A stretch of 37,421 bases of DNA from a virus: positions 1-37,421 of IMG/VR virus record IMGVR_UViG_3300032163_000055. One strand, written 5' to 3'. The translations under genes and the position numbers were made by a program. Below are positions 32,281 through 37,421 of this stretch, one piece after another (position 1 is the stretch's first letter; each line of letters opens with the position of its first letter). Under the pieces are notes generated by a model. That model was not told where the DNA came from and did no database searches. It saw only the letters and a program-made list of their open reading frames with translations.

Positions 32281-32438
32281 GCCCTATTCCATGCCTTAAT
32301 TTCTCGCCCTCTCTCCAAAACTGAGAGGTGATGCTTGCACAACTTCATGCCGCCGTGCTTTCGAACATTGTGACGCTTCTCGCATCGCGTCACAGCGGGC
32401 TTGTACGGCGTCGGCAATGTGGCGGCGTCGCATCGCAT
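32265..32438 (-). CDS. Tiny Cys/His-rich protein after RusA, 57 aa
   Basis: The ATG at 32438 overlaps the RusA stop as TGATG. The product has ordered Cys/His residues (TRCEKRHNVRKHGGMKLCKH), fitting a single zinc finger, then a helical tail. It is too short for ordinary ORF calling. Its coupling to RusA suggests a DNA-processing accessory. The family is not recognised. Confidence 0.6.
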   Translation of the reverse strand: MRCDAATLPTPYKPAVTRCEKRHNVRKHGGMKLCKHHLSVLERGREIKAWNRACNNA

Positions 32439-32917
32439 CACGAAGCGGCCCCCTCGTCAAGCAATTCGATGCCGATGAACATTCCCGGCTCGACGGAGTA
32501 CACTTTTCTTTGATGCACTTCTGACACACGTCCGTCGTCCGTAAACCAGCCGATCTTCTTCAACACGTCGAGAACTAGCTTCTCCATGTTGTCGATGTCG
32601 GGCTTGCGCCAGCAGTACGCTTTGTCGTGAATCTTGCTCGACAAAGACTTCGGGCGCGGCATCCGATACTCGATGACCATTCGAACCGGGCCGTCGTGCG
32701 GCTCGATCTGAATTGGTCGGCACGCCGTCGCGATGCTCTGAGCCCAGCCCTGCCACTTGCCCTTCGGAGTGTACACGCCGCCGAATTTCCCGCGCGAGTA
32801 ATGCTTGACGCGCGGCATCGGCTGGGGCTCGCCGGGAACGAAGAAGTGGAATGAGCGCGGGCTTGCGGTATCGCCGCCACACACGCTTCCGCGAAACTCC
32901 CCTTGGGGTTGGCCCAC
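32438..32917 (-). CDS. rusA: RusA-family Holliday junction resolvase, 159 aa
   Basis: FHFFVPGEPQPMPRVKHY begins the RusA core, and KPDIDNMEKLVLDVLKKIG followed by WFTDDGRVSEV supplies the catalytic acidic residues (Asp107, Asp109, Asp117, Asp127-128 region). It resolves four-way junctions made by Red-type recombination and clears branched DNA before packaging. The start is GTG at 32917, with another GTG at 32884. Its promoter -10 box is only 6 nt before the first. Confidence 0.85.
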   Translation of the reverse strand: MGQPQGEFRGSVCGGDTASPRSFHFFVPGEPQPMPRVKHYSRGKFGGVYTPKGKWQGWAQSIATACRPIQIEPHDGPVRMVIEYRMPRPKSLSSKIHDKAYCWRKPDIDNMEKLVLDVLKKIGWFTDDGRVSEVHQRKVYSVEPGMFIGIELLDEGAAS

Positions 32918-32923
32918 CCCGGA

Positions 32924-32952
32924 AGCATATCAGACCATCCGGGGAATGTCAA
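32924..32952 (-). promoter_or_regulatory. Strong promoter for rusA
   Basis: TTGACA (32952-32947), 17-nt spacer, TGA-TATGCT (32929-32924): consensus -35 with an extended -10. The -10 box ends 6 nt before the GTG start at 32917, so the transcript would be leaderless unless the GTG at 32884 is used. It shares TATGCT and the TG dinucleotide with the promoter at 32252-32280. Confidence 0.75.
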
Positions 32953-33023
32953 TAAAAACGGAAGTACATTCTCAGCGCGGCGTTCTTTAAGTTGTACGCG
33001 AAGTCGTCAATGCCTCGTCCGAG

Positions 33024-33458
33024 TCACAGCGGCATCCACTCCTGATCCCGGTCGCCCAACGCCTTCTCGTTTGTTAGGAAGTCGGCGCGTTCATCGACGG
33101 GCACGCTGACGTTGCCCACCCTGATCTTCGGGCCTTCAAAGGCGCGCACGTTGCCGTGATAGGTAATGACCCGGCTGTGAAGCGATAGCCGCCCGCCCAA
33201 GAACGCCTCGCCAATTCCGGTGACGTACCACGTCCCGGCATCCTCGGTCGGTTCGGCAAGCCCCCAATATCTCAACTTCTGGAAGTTCGCCGTTTCAGAA
33301 TACGTCAGGTCGGCCCCCTTCAAATGAAGCGACTCGATCCCTGCCGCCCGGTATAGCTTCCCCAGCGCCGACACCAACAGCTTCGACAACGAATGGCTGT
33401 ACTCGACCATTCTCGCATCGCACGTCGGGCATCGCTTCTTCTCTCGCGTGTATTTCAT
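33024..33458 (-). CDS. Zinc-ribbon plus winged-helix-like phage protein, 144 aa
   Basis: The ATG at 33458 follows GAGGAGG at 5-nt spacing and overlaps the HNH stop (ATGA). CPTCDARM near the start is a knuckle of a zinc ribbon, followed by a helical region (LSKLLVSALGKLYRAAGIES) and ETANFQKLRYWGLAEP with WYVTGIGEAFLGG, a winged-helix pattern. Similar proteins occur in many phages next to HNH or RusA genes. It may bind DNA. No enzymatic motif is seen. Confidence 0.7.
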   Translation of the reverse strand: MKYTREKKRCPTCDARMVEYSHSLSKLLVSALGKLYRAAGIESLHLKGADLTYSETANFQKLRYWGLAEPTEDAGTWYVTGIGEAFLGGRLSLHSRVITYHGNVRAFEGPKIRVGNVSVPVDERADFLTNEKALGDRDQEWMPL

Positions 33459-33721
33459 TCTTCCTCCTCGCTTTGACCTTCCTCTTGCCATGAGAACGTT
33501 CGCCATTTCGCCGTTCCGTGGAAATGTCGATGGATCGCTTCATGACACGACTCGCAGACGTGCGCGAGGTTAATCGACTCATTGCTCCCACCACGACTTC
33601 GGAACTTCTTATGGTGCATGTGCGAGGCGGTCCCCCGACAATCGCGCAGACCAGCCTCACAGCGTCCGGCGCTTCGCTTGTGAATTTCGGCTAGGATTTT
33701 GGCCGGGACTTCATGGCTCAT
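33455..33721 (-). CDS. HNH endonuclease, 88 aa
   Basis: The McrA-type HNH motif is present: Cys21 and Cys28, HMHHKKFRSRGGSNESIN with the His36-His37 pair and Asn residues, then CESCHEAIH with Cys56, Cys59, His60 and His64. It is compact, without an extra DNA-binding domain. Many tailed phages carry an HNH protein near the terminase genes that helps packaging. Here it is separated from terS by about 2.9 kb. It overlaps both neighbours by ATGA. Confidence 0.85.
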   Translation of the reverse strand: MSHEVPAKILAEIHKRSAGRCEAGLRDCRGTASHMHHKKFRSRGGSNESINLAHVCESCHEAIHRHFHGTAKWRTFSWQEEGQSEEEE

Positions 33722-33942
33722 GGTCTGAACGCCTTTTGACGCCGCTTGGTCATCGCGTTGTTCGCTTGCGCCTGAAGGCGATTGCCTCTCGGGTAGTCGG
33801 GGCCATAGCCCAGCACTCCCGTCTGAATCATCCCGGCCAGCGAGCGCATCCCCGCTTTAATCCCGGCGTGGTAGCCGAGCGCCATCCCAAAAAGAACGCC
33901 AGCCGCGAACCCGCCGCATCCTATCCCTATTTGCTCAATCAT
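33718..33942 (-). CDS. Small membrane protein with Gly-zipper-like helix, 74 aa
   Basis: AAGGAG precedes the ATG. Residues about 4-30 (IGIGCGGFAAGVLFGMALGY) form a Gly-rich hydrophobic helix that could insert in a membrane. A basic tail follows (AMTKRRQKAFRP). It overlaps both neighbours by ATGA. No family is recognised. Confidence 0.65.
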   Translation of the reverse strand: MIEQIGIGCGGFAAGVLFGMALGYHAGIKAGMRSLAGMIQTGVLGYGPDYPRGNRLQAQANNAMTKRRQKAFRP

Positions 33943-34142
33943 TTTTTTCTCCTTGTGCTGACCTTGACGATGCGACCAAATCTTTCGGTCGTCACCTTGA
34001 CCTCAAAATCATGTGGGAAGTATTGCGCGCACCCACAGGACTTCTCGATCTTATTCCGCTTCCAGATCGGATGCACGCAGACGTTGCCGCCCCAGCCGTG
34101 CCACACCAGCGCGTGACCGCAGACGCATCCACTATTTTTCAT
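33939..34142 (-). CDS. Small zinc-ribbon-like protein, 67 aa
   Basis: The ATG at 34142 is preferred to a TTG at 34160. Cys residues are paired (GCVCGHALVWHGWGG, CVHPIW, SCGCAQYF), with a basic beta-rich end (RFGRIVKVSTRRKK). It is the first gene after the non-coding gap at 34143-34486. No clear promoter was found for it. Confidence 0.65.
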   Translation of the reverse strand: MKNSGCVCGHALVWHGWGGNVCVHPIWKRNKIEKSCGCAQYFPHDFEVKVTTERFGRIVKVSTRRKK

Positions 34143-34195
34143 TTTATTGATCTTGCTCAATTACTGCGTTTTGCAATTTGCGATATCCTTCAGCC

Positions 34196-34297
34196 ATGAA
34201 ACTCATCCTCGCCCTCATGCTGGCCCTGCTCGCCTTCTCCGCTTCCCGCGCTCACGCGCAGTTCCGGCCCTGCGTATGGCCGTATACTTGCGGCTGA
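34196..34297 (+). CDS. Secreted micropeptide with signal sequence, 33 aa, plus strand
   Basis: This is the only convincing gene on the plus strand. It begins MKLILALMLALLAF and has a cleavage site after RAHA, leaving mature QFRPCVWPYTCG with two cysteines that could form one disulfide. No Shine-Dalgarno site is seen, but a weak -10 (TATCCT) lies 6 nt before the ATG. It lies in a 344-bp gap of a genome where all other genes run the other way. The family is unknown. Confidence 0.5.
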   Translation: MKLILALMLALLAFSASRAHAQFRPCVWPYTCG

Positions 34298-34301
34298 TCC
34301 C

Positions 34302-34329
34302 GTAAGAAGTTCGCGCACGATCTTCTTAC
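34302..34329. repeat. Hairpin after the micropeptide stop
   Basis: A perfect 8-bp stem (GTAAGAAG with CTTCTTAC) and a 12-nt loop begins 4 nt after the micropeptide stop. No T-run follows on either strand. It could end or stabilise transcripts. Confidence 0.5.
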
Positions 34330-34336
34330 TGGAATA

Positions 34337-34383
34337 GATGCCATGCGGGCCTTTCACCCGCTACCAACGCCACGCATGGCGTC
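34337..34383. repeat. 11-bp inverted repeat in the 34143-34486 gap
   Basis: GATGCCATGCG (34337-34347) and CGCATGGCGTC (34373-34383) pair over 11 positions with one G-U, around a 25-nt loop. Together with the preceding hairpin it makes the gap structured. It might be an operator, a small RNA or a replication element. None can be chosen from sequence. The remaining gap bases (34384-34486) show nothing else supportable. Confidence 0.45.
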
Positions 34384-34486
34384 ATGTCGGCCCTTTTAAT
34401 CGGGCTAGGTGTCATTTTCCACCTCGATGGCAAAATCATTTTGGTAGCAGAAGTGCTACGTTTGCGGAACGGCTTATTCTTGCGCT

Positions 34487-34945
34487 TCATGGCTTCCCGC
34501 GCAGGGCGGCGAGGCGGGAGAGGGCGTCATCGAAGGCATTGAACGAGGCGCACTCAGGGCTGTTGAATCCGACTTCGCCCTCGCACCCGCATTTCTTGAA
34601 GTCGTGGGATATCTCCGGGCCGAACTTGCGCCAGTTCTTCGCCGCCTCAATCACCTCCCTCTCAGCCCCCGCAATCTCAGCCGAGGGGGTGGAGAGCTTC
34701 CCGCCGATGTAGCAATGGACGCAGTAGACCTTGGCGTGCGCTTCACCGTGACATACGCATCGCCCGTTGTCGTAGAGATACTGAAGTGCCTCCCGCATCT
34801 CGCTCGAAGGCGGGGGAGAGGGGCGGGCTCGGAGCCGTAGTACCTCGGCGTGGAGTATCTCGCCGCAATCCGCGTCCTCTAGTCCCGAACAAGAACCGTT
34901 CCCAATGCAATCCATTGCCCTTTCGACGCCCTGTTCTTCGCTCAC
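34487..34945 (-). CDS. Cys-rich protein, paralogue of the 137-aa protein, 152 aa
   Basis: It shares an N-terminal block (AMDCIGNGSCSGLEDADC, then ILHAEVLRLRA) and a C-terminal block (KCGCEGEVGF, ECASFNAFDDALSRLAAL) with the protein at 35123-35536, so it is a duplicate. Its middle adds another Cys/His cluster (GRCVCHGEAHAKVYCVHC) that looks like a zinc site. It starts in an ATGA overlap. The function is unknown. Confidence 0.7.
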   Translation of the reverse strand: MSEEQGVERAMDCIGNGSCSGLEDADCGEILHAEVLRLRARPSPPPSSEMREALQYLYDNGRCVCHGEAHAKVYCVHCYIGGKLSTPSAEIAGAEREVIEAAKNWRKFGPEISHDFKKCGCEGEVGFNSPECASFNAFDDALSRLAALRGKP

Positions 34946-35118
34946 TTGCCACCTCCCCGAGAAGCCTTAATCTTGGCGCGAAGCACTATCCTATCCCCGC
35001 ATCCGTCCGTCTGTCGAATCGCCCCGCAATCCTCGCACCACTCGGTTCCGTTATGGTCATGGTTCTCCGTGACCCAGTACCATGTATGCTCATGCGTCAC
35101 CCTCTCCTTCTTCTTCAT
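34942..35118 (-). CDS. Small zinc-ribbon-like protein, 58 aa
   Basis: The ATG at 35118 follows GGAGGGG at 7-nt spacing. HTWYWVTENHDHNGTEWCED with CEDCGAI, then GCGDRI, gives a His/Cys pattern of a ribbon finger. The longer frame to 35187 is disfavoured. It lies between the two paralogous Cys-rich genes. Confidence 0.65.
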   Translation of the reverse strand: MKKKERVTHEHTWYWVTENHDHNGTEWCEDCGAIRQTDGCGDRIVLRAKIKASRGGGK

Positions 35119-35122
35119 GGCT

Positions 35123-35536
35123 TCACCCCTCCGACTCGCCCAGGAGTCTGCGTACAAGGGCGGCGAGGACGGACATGGCCCGCGCATTGCACTCCTGGTC
35201 CTCGTAGTCGCACCCGCACTTAGGCCAACACTTCCCGGTTTTTTCGTGTATCAACGCCTCCTTCTCCTCCTCACTCAGCACCGGGGCGCGGCGGGACAGA
35301 TCGGCCTCGGCAACCTTCAGCCTGTCTATTTTTTGGACATGGTGGTCCACCTCATTGGCCAGAACTGCGCGGAGCCTCAAGACCTCGGCGTAAAAAACAT
35401 CTCTGCATTCGGGGTCATGAGCGCAAGTATGCGGGGGATTCGTTCTGACGCACCACATGGCCTCGTCAACATCTTGCGATGATGGGTTGAAATATCGCGG
35501 CTTAAATTCTTCGCTCATCTTGTCCTGGTCGGTCAT
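35123..35536 (-). CDS. Cys-rich protein, paralogue of the 152-aa protein, 137 aa
   Basis: The blocks AMWCVRTNPPHTCAHDPECR, FYAEVLRLRAVL and CWPKCGCDYEDQECNARAMS followed by LAAL match those of the gene at 34487-34945. A charged coiled-coil-like middle (DHHVQKIDRLKVAEADLSRR) replaces the paralogue's extra Cys cluster. It starts and ends in close junctions with its neighbours. The function is unknown. Confidence 0.7.
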   Translation of the reverse strand: MTDQDKMSEEFKPRYFNPSSQDVDEAMWCVRTNPPHTCAHDPECRDVFYAEVLRLRAVLANEVDHHVQKIDRLKVAEADLSRRAPVLSEEEKEALIHEKTGKCWPKCGCDYEDQECNARAMSVLAALVRRLLGESEG

Positions 35537-35817
35537 CGGGTAGCCTCGGGCTCGTAGGTGGCTTCAAAGATGTCGGGCTTGCAAGCGTAGAACTCGCCCG
35601 CCACGCCCTTGATAATCCAGTCTCCAGGAGACACCAGGAACGAACCGCCGCCGCTTTCAAGTGTCTTAATGCGGAGTTCGCCGCACCAACCTGGACGAGT
35701 TTCGTGGCCGATGTTTCCGCACCACTTCATGCCCAGGTCCATCAGGAATCGCTTCATGCCCTCGGTTTCATCCCATAGCCAAGCGTCAATTATCACCGGC
35801 TTCTTCCTGAATTTCAT
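35533..35817 (-). CDS. Conserved phage protein (PGDWIIKG motif), 94 aa
   Basis: KFRKKPVIIDAWLWDE at the start and SPGDWIIKGVAGEFYACKPD then IFEATYE at the end are the signature of a widespread phage protein of unknown function. AAGGAG precedes the ATG. It is compact, all-beta by appearance and has no catalytic motif. It occurs in the accessory regions of unrelated siphophages. Confidence 0.8.
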   Translation of the reverse strand: MKFRKKPVIIDAWLWDETEGMKRFLMDLGMKWCGNIGHETRPGWCGELRIKTLESGGGSFLVSPGDWIIKGVAGEFYACKPDIFEATYEPEATR

Positions 35818-35972
35818 CGGGGTTTCTCCTTGGTCTTGCGGGTTCGGCGGGCGAGGCAGTTCTTACAGGTGACGCCGCGCCACGAAAGCAGACAGGACAT
35901 CTCGGGCCAGAAGCAGATGCGCTTGCACTCCGTTTTCGATCCCTCAATGCCTTTGTGTTTGTGGACCCTCAC
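35814..35972 (-). CDS. Tiny basic zinc protein, 52 aa (paralogue of 36305-36478)
   Basis: It starts with GTG at 35972 (GAGG 7 nt upstream) in a GTGA overlap and ends in an ATGA overlap. It begins MRVHKHKG, has CKRICFWPEMSC in the middle, then VTCKNCLARRTRKTKEK. The last block is nearly identical to the end of the gene at 36305-36478. A zinc knuckle with a basic tail suggests nucleic acid binding. Confidence 0.65.
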   Translation of the reverse strand: MRVHKHKGIEGSKTECKRICFWPEMSCLLSWRGVTCKNCLARRTRKTKEKPR

Positions 35973-36127
35973 GGCAAATCCTCGGAATCGTCAAGCTGTT
36001 CGTCTATCTGAGGGAACAGCTTTTTAGCGATACAGTCAGGGCCACAGAAAGGCTTTCCCGCCAAGTAAGTCATGTTCGATTCCTGCTTCGCTTCGTTGCA
36101 ACCCCAGCAGAGGACCATCTTGCTCAT
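35969..36127 (-). CDS. Tiny zinc-finger-like protein, 52 aa
   Basis: The ATG at 36127 has AAGGAG at 7-nt spacing. CWGCNEAKQESNMTYLAGKP and then FCGPDC give a C-x2-C...C-x3-C finger, with an acidic tail (PQIDEQLDDSEDLP). It is too short for ordinary calling but sits exactly between two overlapping genes. Confidence 0.65.
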   Translation of the reverse strand: MSKMVLCWGCNEAKQESNMTYLAGKPFCGPDCIAKKLFPQIDEQLDDSEDLP

Positions 36128-36128
36128 C

Positions 36129-36308
36129 TCATTTCTCCTTTCCGGCCTCGACGGTGGGGGGCTTGGGCGCGTTCATAGAACAATACGAAATCTGAAAAGA
36201 GCAAGAGGGGCAAACTATCGAATCTCCCCTCGTAGCAAAAAGCTCTTTAATCGCGCAGTAAGAGCATCGTCGGCATATGAAAAATACCGGAGTTTCTGAT
36301 ACGCTCAT
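36129..36308 (-). CDS. Tiny zinc-ribbon protein, 59 aa
   Basis: The ATG at 36308 overlaps the previous stop (ATGA). ICRRCSYCAIKEL and IVCPSCSF form the two knuckles of a zinc ribbon. The tail PPTVEAGKEK resembles the end of the protein at 36839-37030 (PTTVEAGKETDR), a sign of shuffled or duplicated ends. The function is unknown. Confidence 0.65.
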   Translation of the reverse strand: MSVSETPVFFICRRCSYCAIKELFATRGDSIVCPSCSFQISYCSMNAPKPPTVEAGKEK

Positions 36309-36478
36309 ACCCTATCCTCCTTGGTCTTGCGGGTGCGGCGGGCTAGGCAACGCTTACAGGTGACGCGCTTCCATGTGCGTGCTATCTGCTTATGACGAGG
36401 GAACCACTCACGCCCACAGGCGAATGTCCCCGGCTCCTGCAAGTATCTCTGCCTTCCATCATCGTAGTGAACCTTCAC
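36305..36478 (-). CDS. Tiny basic zinc protein, 57 aa (paralogue of 35814-35972)
   Basis: It starts with GTG at 36478 in a GTGA overlap, as does its paralogue. The MKVHYDDG start, the FACGREWFPRHK middle and the VTCKRCLARRTRKTKED end align with the paralogue. The longer frame to 36526 is disfavoured by the paralogue's start. The basic tail suggests RNA or DNA binding. Confidence 0.65.
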   Translation of the reverse strand: MKVHYDDGRQRYLQEPGTFACGREWFPRHKQIARTWKRVTCKRCLARRTRKTKEDRV

Positions 36479-36654
36479 TTGCTCCCCTTCCTCGACGCTC
36501 TGATGACAGCAAGGCATAGGCCGCAAGTGGTTGACCCCGGCTTACACTCCTGAATGCCGTCCCACCAAGCCTTATTGCACAGCGACCGCCCGCCATCATC
36601 AAATGCGTGTTTCGTAATCGCCGTCCTCTTGCTCGACTTGCGGGGGGATTTCAT
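36475..36654 (-). CDS. Small Cys-containing basic protein, 59 aa
   Basis: The ATG at 36654 overlaps the previous stop (ATGA) and is preferred to the frame to 36717. It starts MKSPRKSSKRTAITKH, with SLCNKAW, ECKPGSTTCGLC and a basic end. Four cysteines fit one zinc site. It resembles no named family. The segment before it (36655-36717) belongs to the preceding gene. Confidence 0.6.
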   Translation of the reverse strand: MKSPRKSSKRTAITKHAFDDGGRSLCNKAWWDGIQECKPGSTTCGLCLAVIRASRKGSK

Positions 36655-36842
36655 CGGGCAATCCACCGCGACAGACGCCCAAGCCAATAGCCCATCCTCC
36701 ACGACACCTGCTTCCATTTTGGATACCGATACAGGTTAGAATTGTCATGCTTCGGGAGGTAAAAAATCCCGTCTTCAAATCCCTCTTGAAATGAAGTCGG
36801 CCACAGCCAGTAGACTTCTTTCCCGCAGTATGTGTATCTCAT
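36651..36842 (-). CDS. Hypothetical aromatic-rich protein, 63 aa
   Basis: It is rich in Trp and Tyr (MRYTYCGKEVYWLWPTSFQE) with a basic C-terminal helix (YWLGRLSRWIAR). It overlaps its neighbours by ATGA at both ends. No family or motif is recognised. Confidence 0.65.
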   Translation of the reverse strand: MRYTYCGKEVYWLWPTSFQEGFEDGIFYLPKHDNSNLYRYPKWKQVSWRMGYWLGRLSRWIAR

Positions 36843-37030
36843 CGGTCAGTCTCCTTTCCGGCCTCGACGGTAGTGGGATTGCAACCGCATTCAACATAGG
36901 ACCCACGGAAGTCGTACTCATTGCCGTCCTTGTCCACTCGCCATGTCTGGTAGGCGTGGACTCGCCAGGAACCCCTGCGGTATTCGTGTTCCCACATTCC
37001 CATTTTCTTGTCGTCGATGCTTCGTCCCAT
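36839..37030 (-). CDS. Hypothetical protein, 63 aa
   Basis: The ATG at 37030 directly follows the pentapeptide stop and GAGGGGAAG. It contains WEHEYRRGSWRVHAYQTWRV, a strand-rich segment, and ends ECGCNPTTVEAGKETDR. The function is unknown. Its tail resembles that of the gene at 36129-36308. Confidence 0.65.
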   Translation of the reverse strand: MGRSIDDKKMGMWEHEYRRGSWRVHAYQTWRVDKDGNEYDFRGSYVECGCNPTTVEAGKETDR

Positions 37031-37421
37031 CTACTTCCCCTCCCCGCCTTCGGGCTTCGCGGGCGCAGTCCGTTTGTCATAGTCGGCCTTGCTGTTCTCG
37101 GCCACCAATTCCATAACCTTGATGCTGGCGGCGTACCACTTCGCGTGATAGGTGTTCTTGTGGGTCGCCTTGACGAGCGCGGCAAACTCTTTGAGCGTCA
37201 CGGTCTTGCACCCGCAATGGACCATGTAGCCTCCTTCTTCCCATCGCGCCCAGGTGTAGGAATTGCGTGAGCCTCCGGGTCCGAAGGAGTGGTAGCCGGA
37301 CAGGTTGGCCCCGGACAGGTTGGCCCCGCACAGGTCGGCCCCGGACAGGTTGGCCCCGCACAGGTCGGCCCCGGACAGGTTGGCCCCGGACAGGTTGGCC
37401 CCGGACAGGTTGGCCCTGGAC
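37031..37421 (-). CDS. Pentapeptide-repeat protein, C-terminal part (gene crosses the window ends)
   Basis: It enters from the window end in the repeat frame, gives about eight more A(N/D)LSG units, then [20 protein letters not shown] and a C-terminal domain ([40 protein letters not shown]). That end domain accompanies pentapeptide repeats in other phage proteins and is not part of the repeat helix. The gene continues at 1-305 in the same frame. Its stop at 37031 abuts the next ATG. Confidence 0.85.
   Translation of the reverse strand, partial: SRANLSGANLSGANLSGADLCGANLSGADLCGANLSGANLSGYHSFGPGGSRNSYTWARWEEGGYMVHCGCKTVTLKEFAALVKATHKNTYHAKWYAASIKVMELVAENSKADYDKRTAPAKPEGGEGK
37297..37421 (-). 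repeat. 15-bp tandem repeat array (right part)
   Basis: The same 15-bp units as at 1-207 continue in phase to the last base. No exact long overlap between the two window ends is present, only the shared repeat, so the true copy number at the join is unknown. Confidence 0.85.

Noticed and set aside
34338-34712. Plus-strand open frame of 124 codons
   Set aside because: It overlaps the well-supported gene at 34487-34945, has no Shine-Dalgarno site and crosses an inverted repeat.

Overview
The window is a complete or nearly complete genome of a tailed double-stranded DNA phage (siphovirus type), about 37.4 kb and GC-rich. Almost every gene is on the minus strand, so the biological order runs from high to low coordinates. 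Both window ends fall inside the same minus-strand pentapeptide-repeat gene. Joining base 37421 to base 1 restores one open frame in the same 15-bp repeat phase, so the molecule is probably a circular (circularly permuted or terminally redundant) assembly cut at an arbitrary point. No integrase, CI-like repressor or partition gene is recognisable, which fits a virulent phage. The host cannot be identified from the sequence. Sec-type signal peptides and GDTMTG/ASAFFG fibre repeats suggest an uncultured diderm bacterium. Elusimicrobiota-like proteins come to mind, but that is a weak guess from memory.

Layout in transcription order. (1) 37421-34487 and 34142-33939: a tightly overlapped run of very small, Cys-rich, probably zinc-binding proteins, several of them paralogues and several under 60 residues. 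A 344-bp gap at 34143-34486 holds inverted repeats and a plus-strand 33-residue secreted peptide, the only convincing plus-strand gene. (2) 33942-32265: a small membrane protein, an HNH endonuclease, a zinc-ribbon protein, a RusA resolvase and a tiny zinc protein. (3) 32244-30534: a DUF488-like protein, a tRNA-like element and a methyltransferase-fold protein. (4) 30580-25629: small and large terminase, portal, a 35-residue membrane protein and a MuF-type head protein. (5) 25632-21776: two small proteins, a strong promoter, prohead protease with a nested scaffold, decoration protein and major capsid. (6) 21671-14019: a fibre with a signal peptide, head-tail connectors, tail completion and terminator proteins, tail tube, tail chaperones G/GT joined by a -1 frameshift, tape measure and a distal tail protein. 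(7) 14017-7282: a second fibre with a signal peptide, four small membrane or cytosolic proteins, a secreted protein, a large tail hub and a phosphoesterase. (8) 7280-6419: an M15 peptidase endolysin and two small membrane proteins, ending in a terminator. (9) 6312-362: a DUF932-like protein, small regulators, a Bet/RecT annealing protein, a PD-(D/E)XK exonuclease, an accessory coiled-coil protein, a replication initiator carrying a candidate origin, and small proteins leading back to the pentapeptide gene.

The genes form a self-contained programme: replication and Red-type recombination, DNA processing (RusA, HNH), packaging, capsid and non-contractile tail assembly, and lysis. The less ordinary features are the complete -1 frameshift module, a tRNA-like element with altered invariant positions, two export-signal-bearing fibre proteins, a plus-strand secreted micropeptide, promoters placed so close to start codons that mRNAs may be leaderless, and a helically phased CCCGGG/G-tract array inside the initiator gene. 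Start codons were chosen mainly by Shine-Dalgarno sites and by ATGA/GTGA/TAATG junctions, so many proteins are shorter than their longest open frame.
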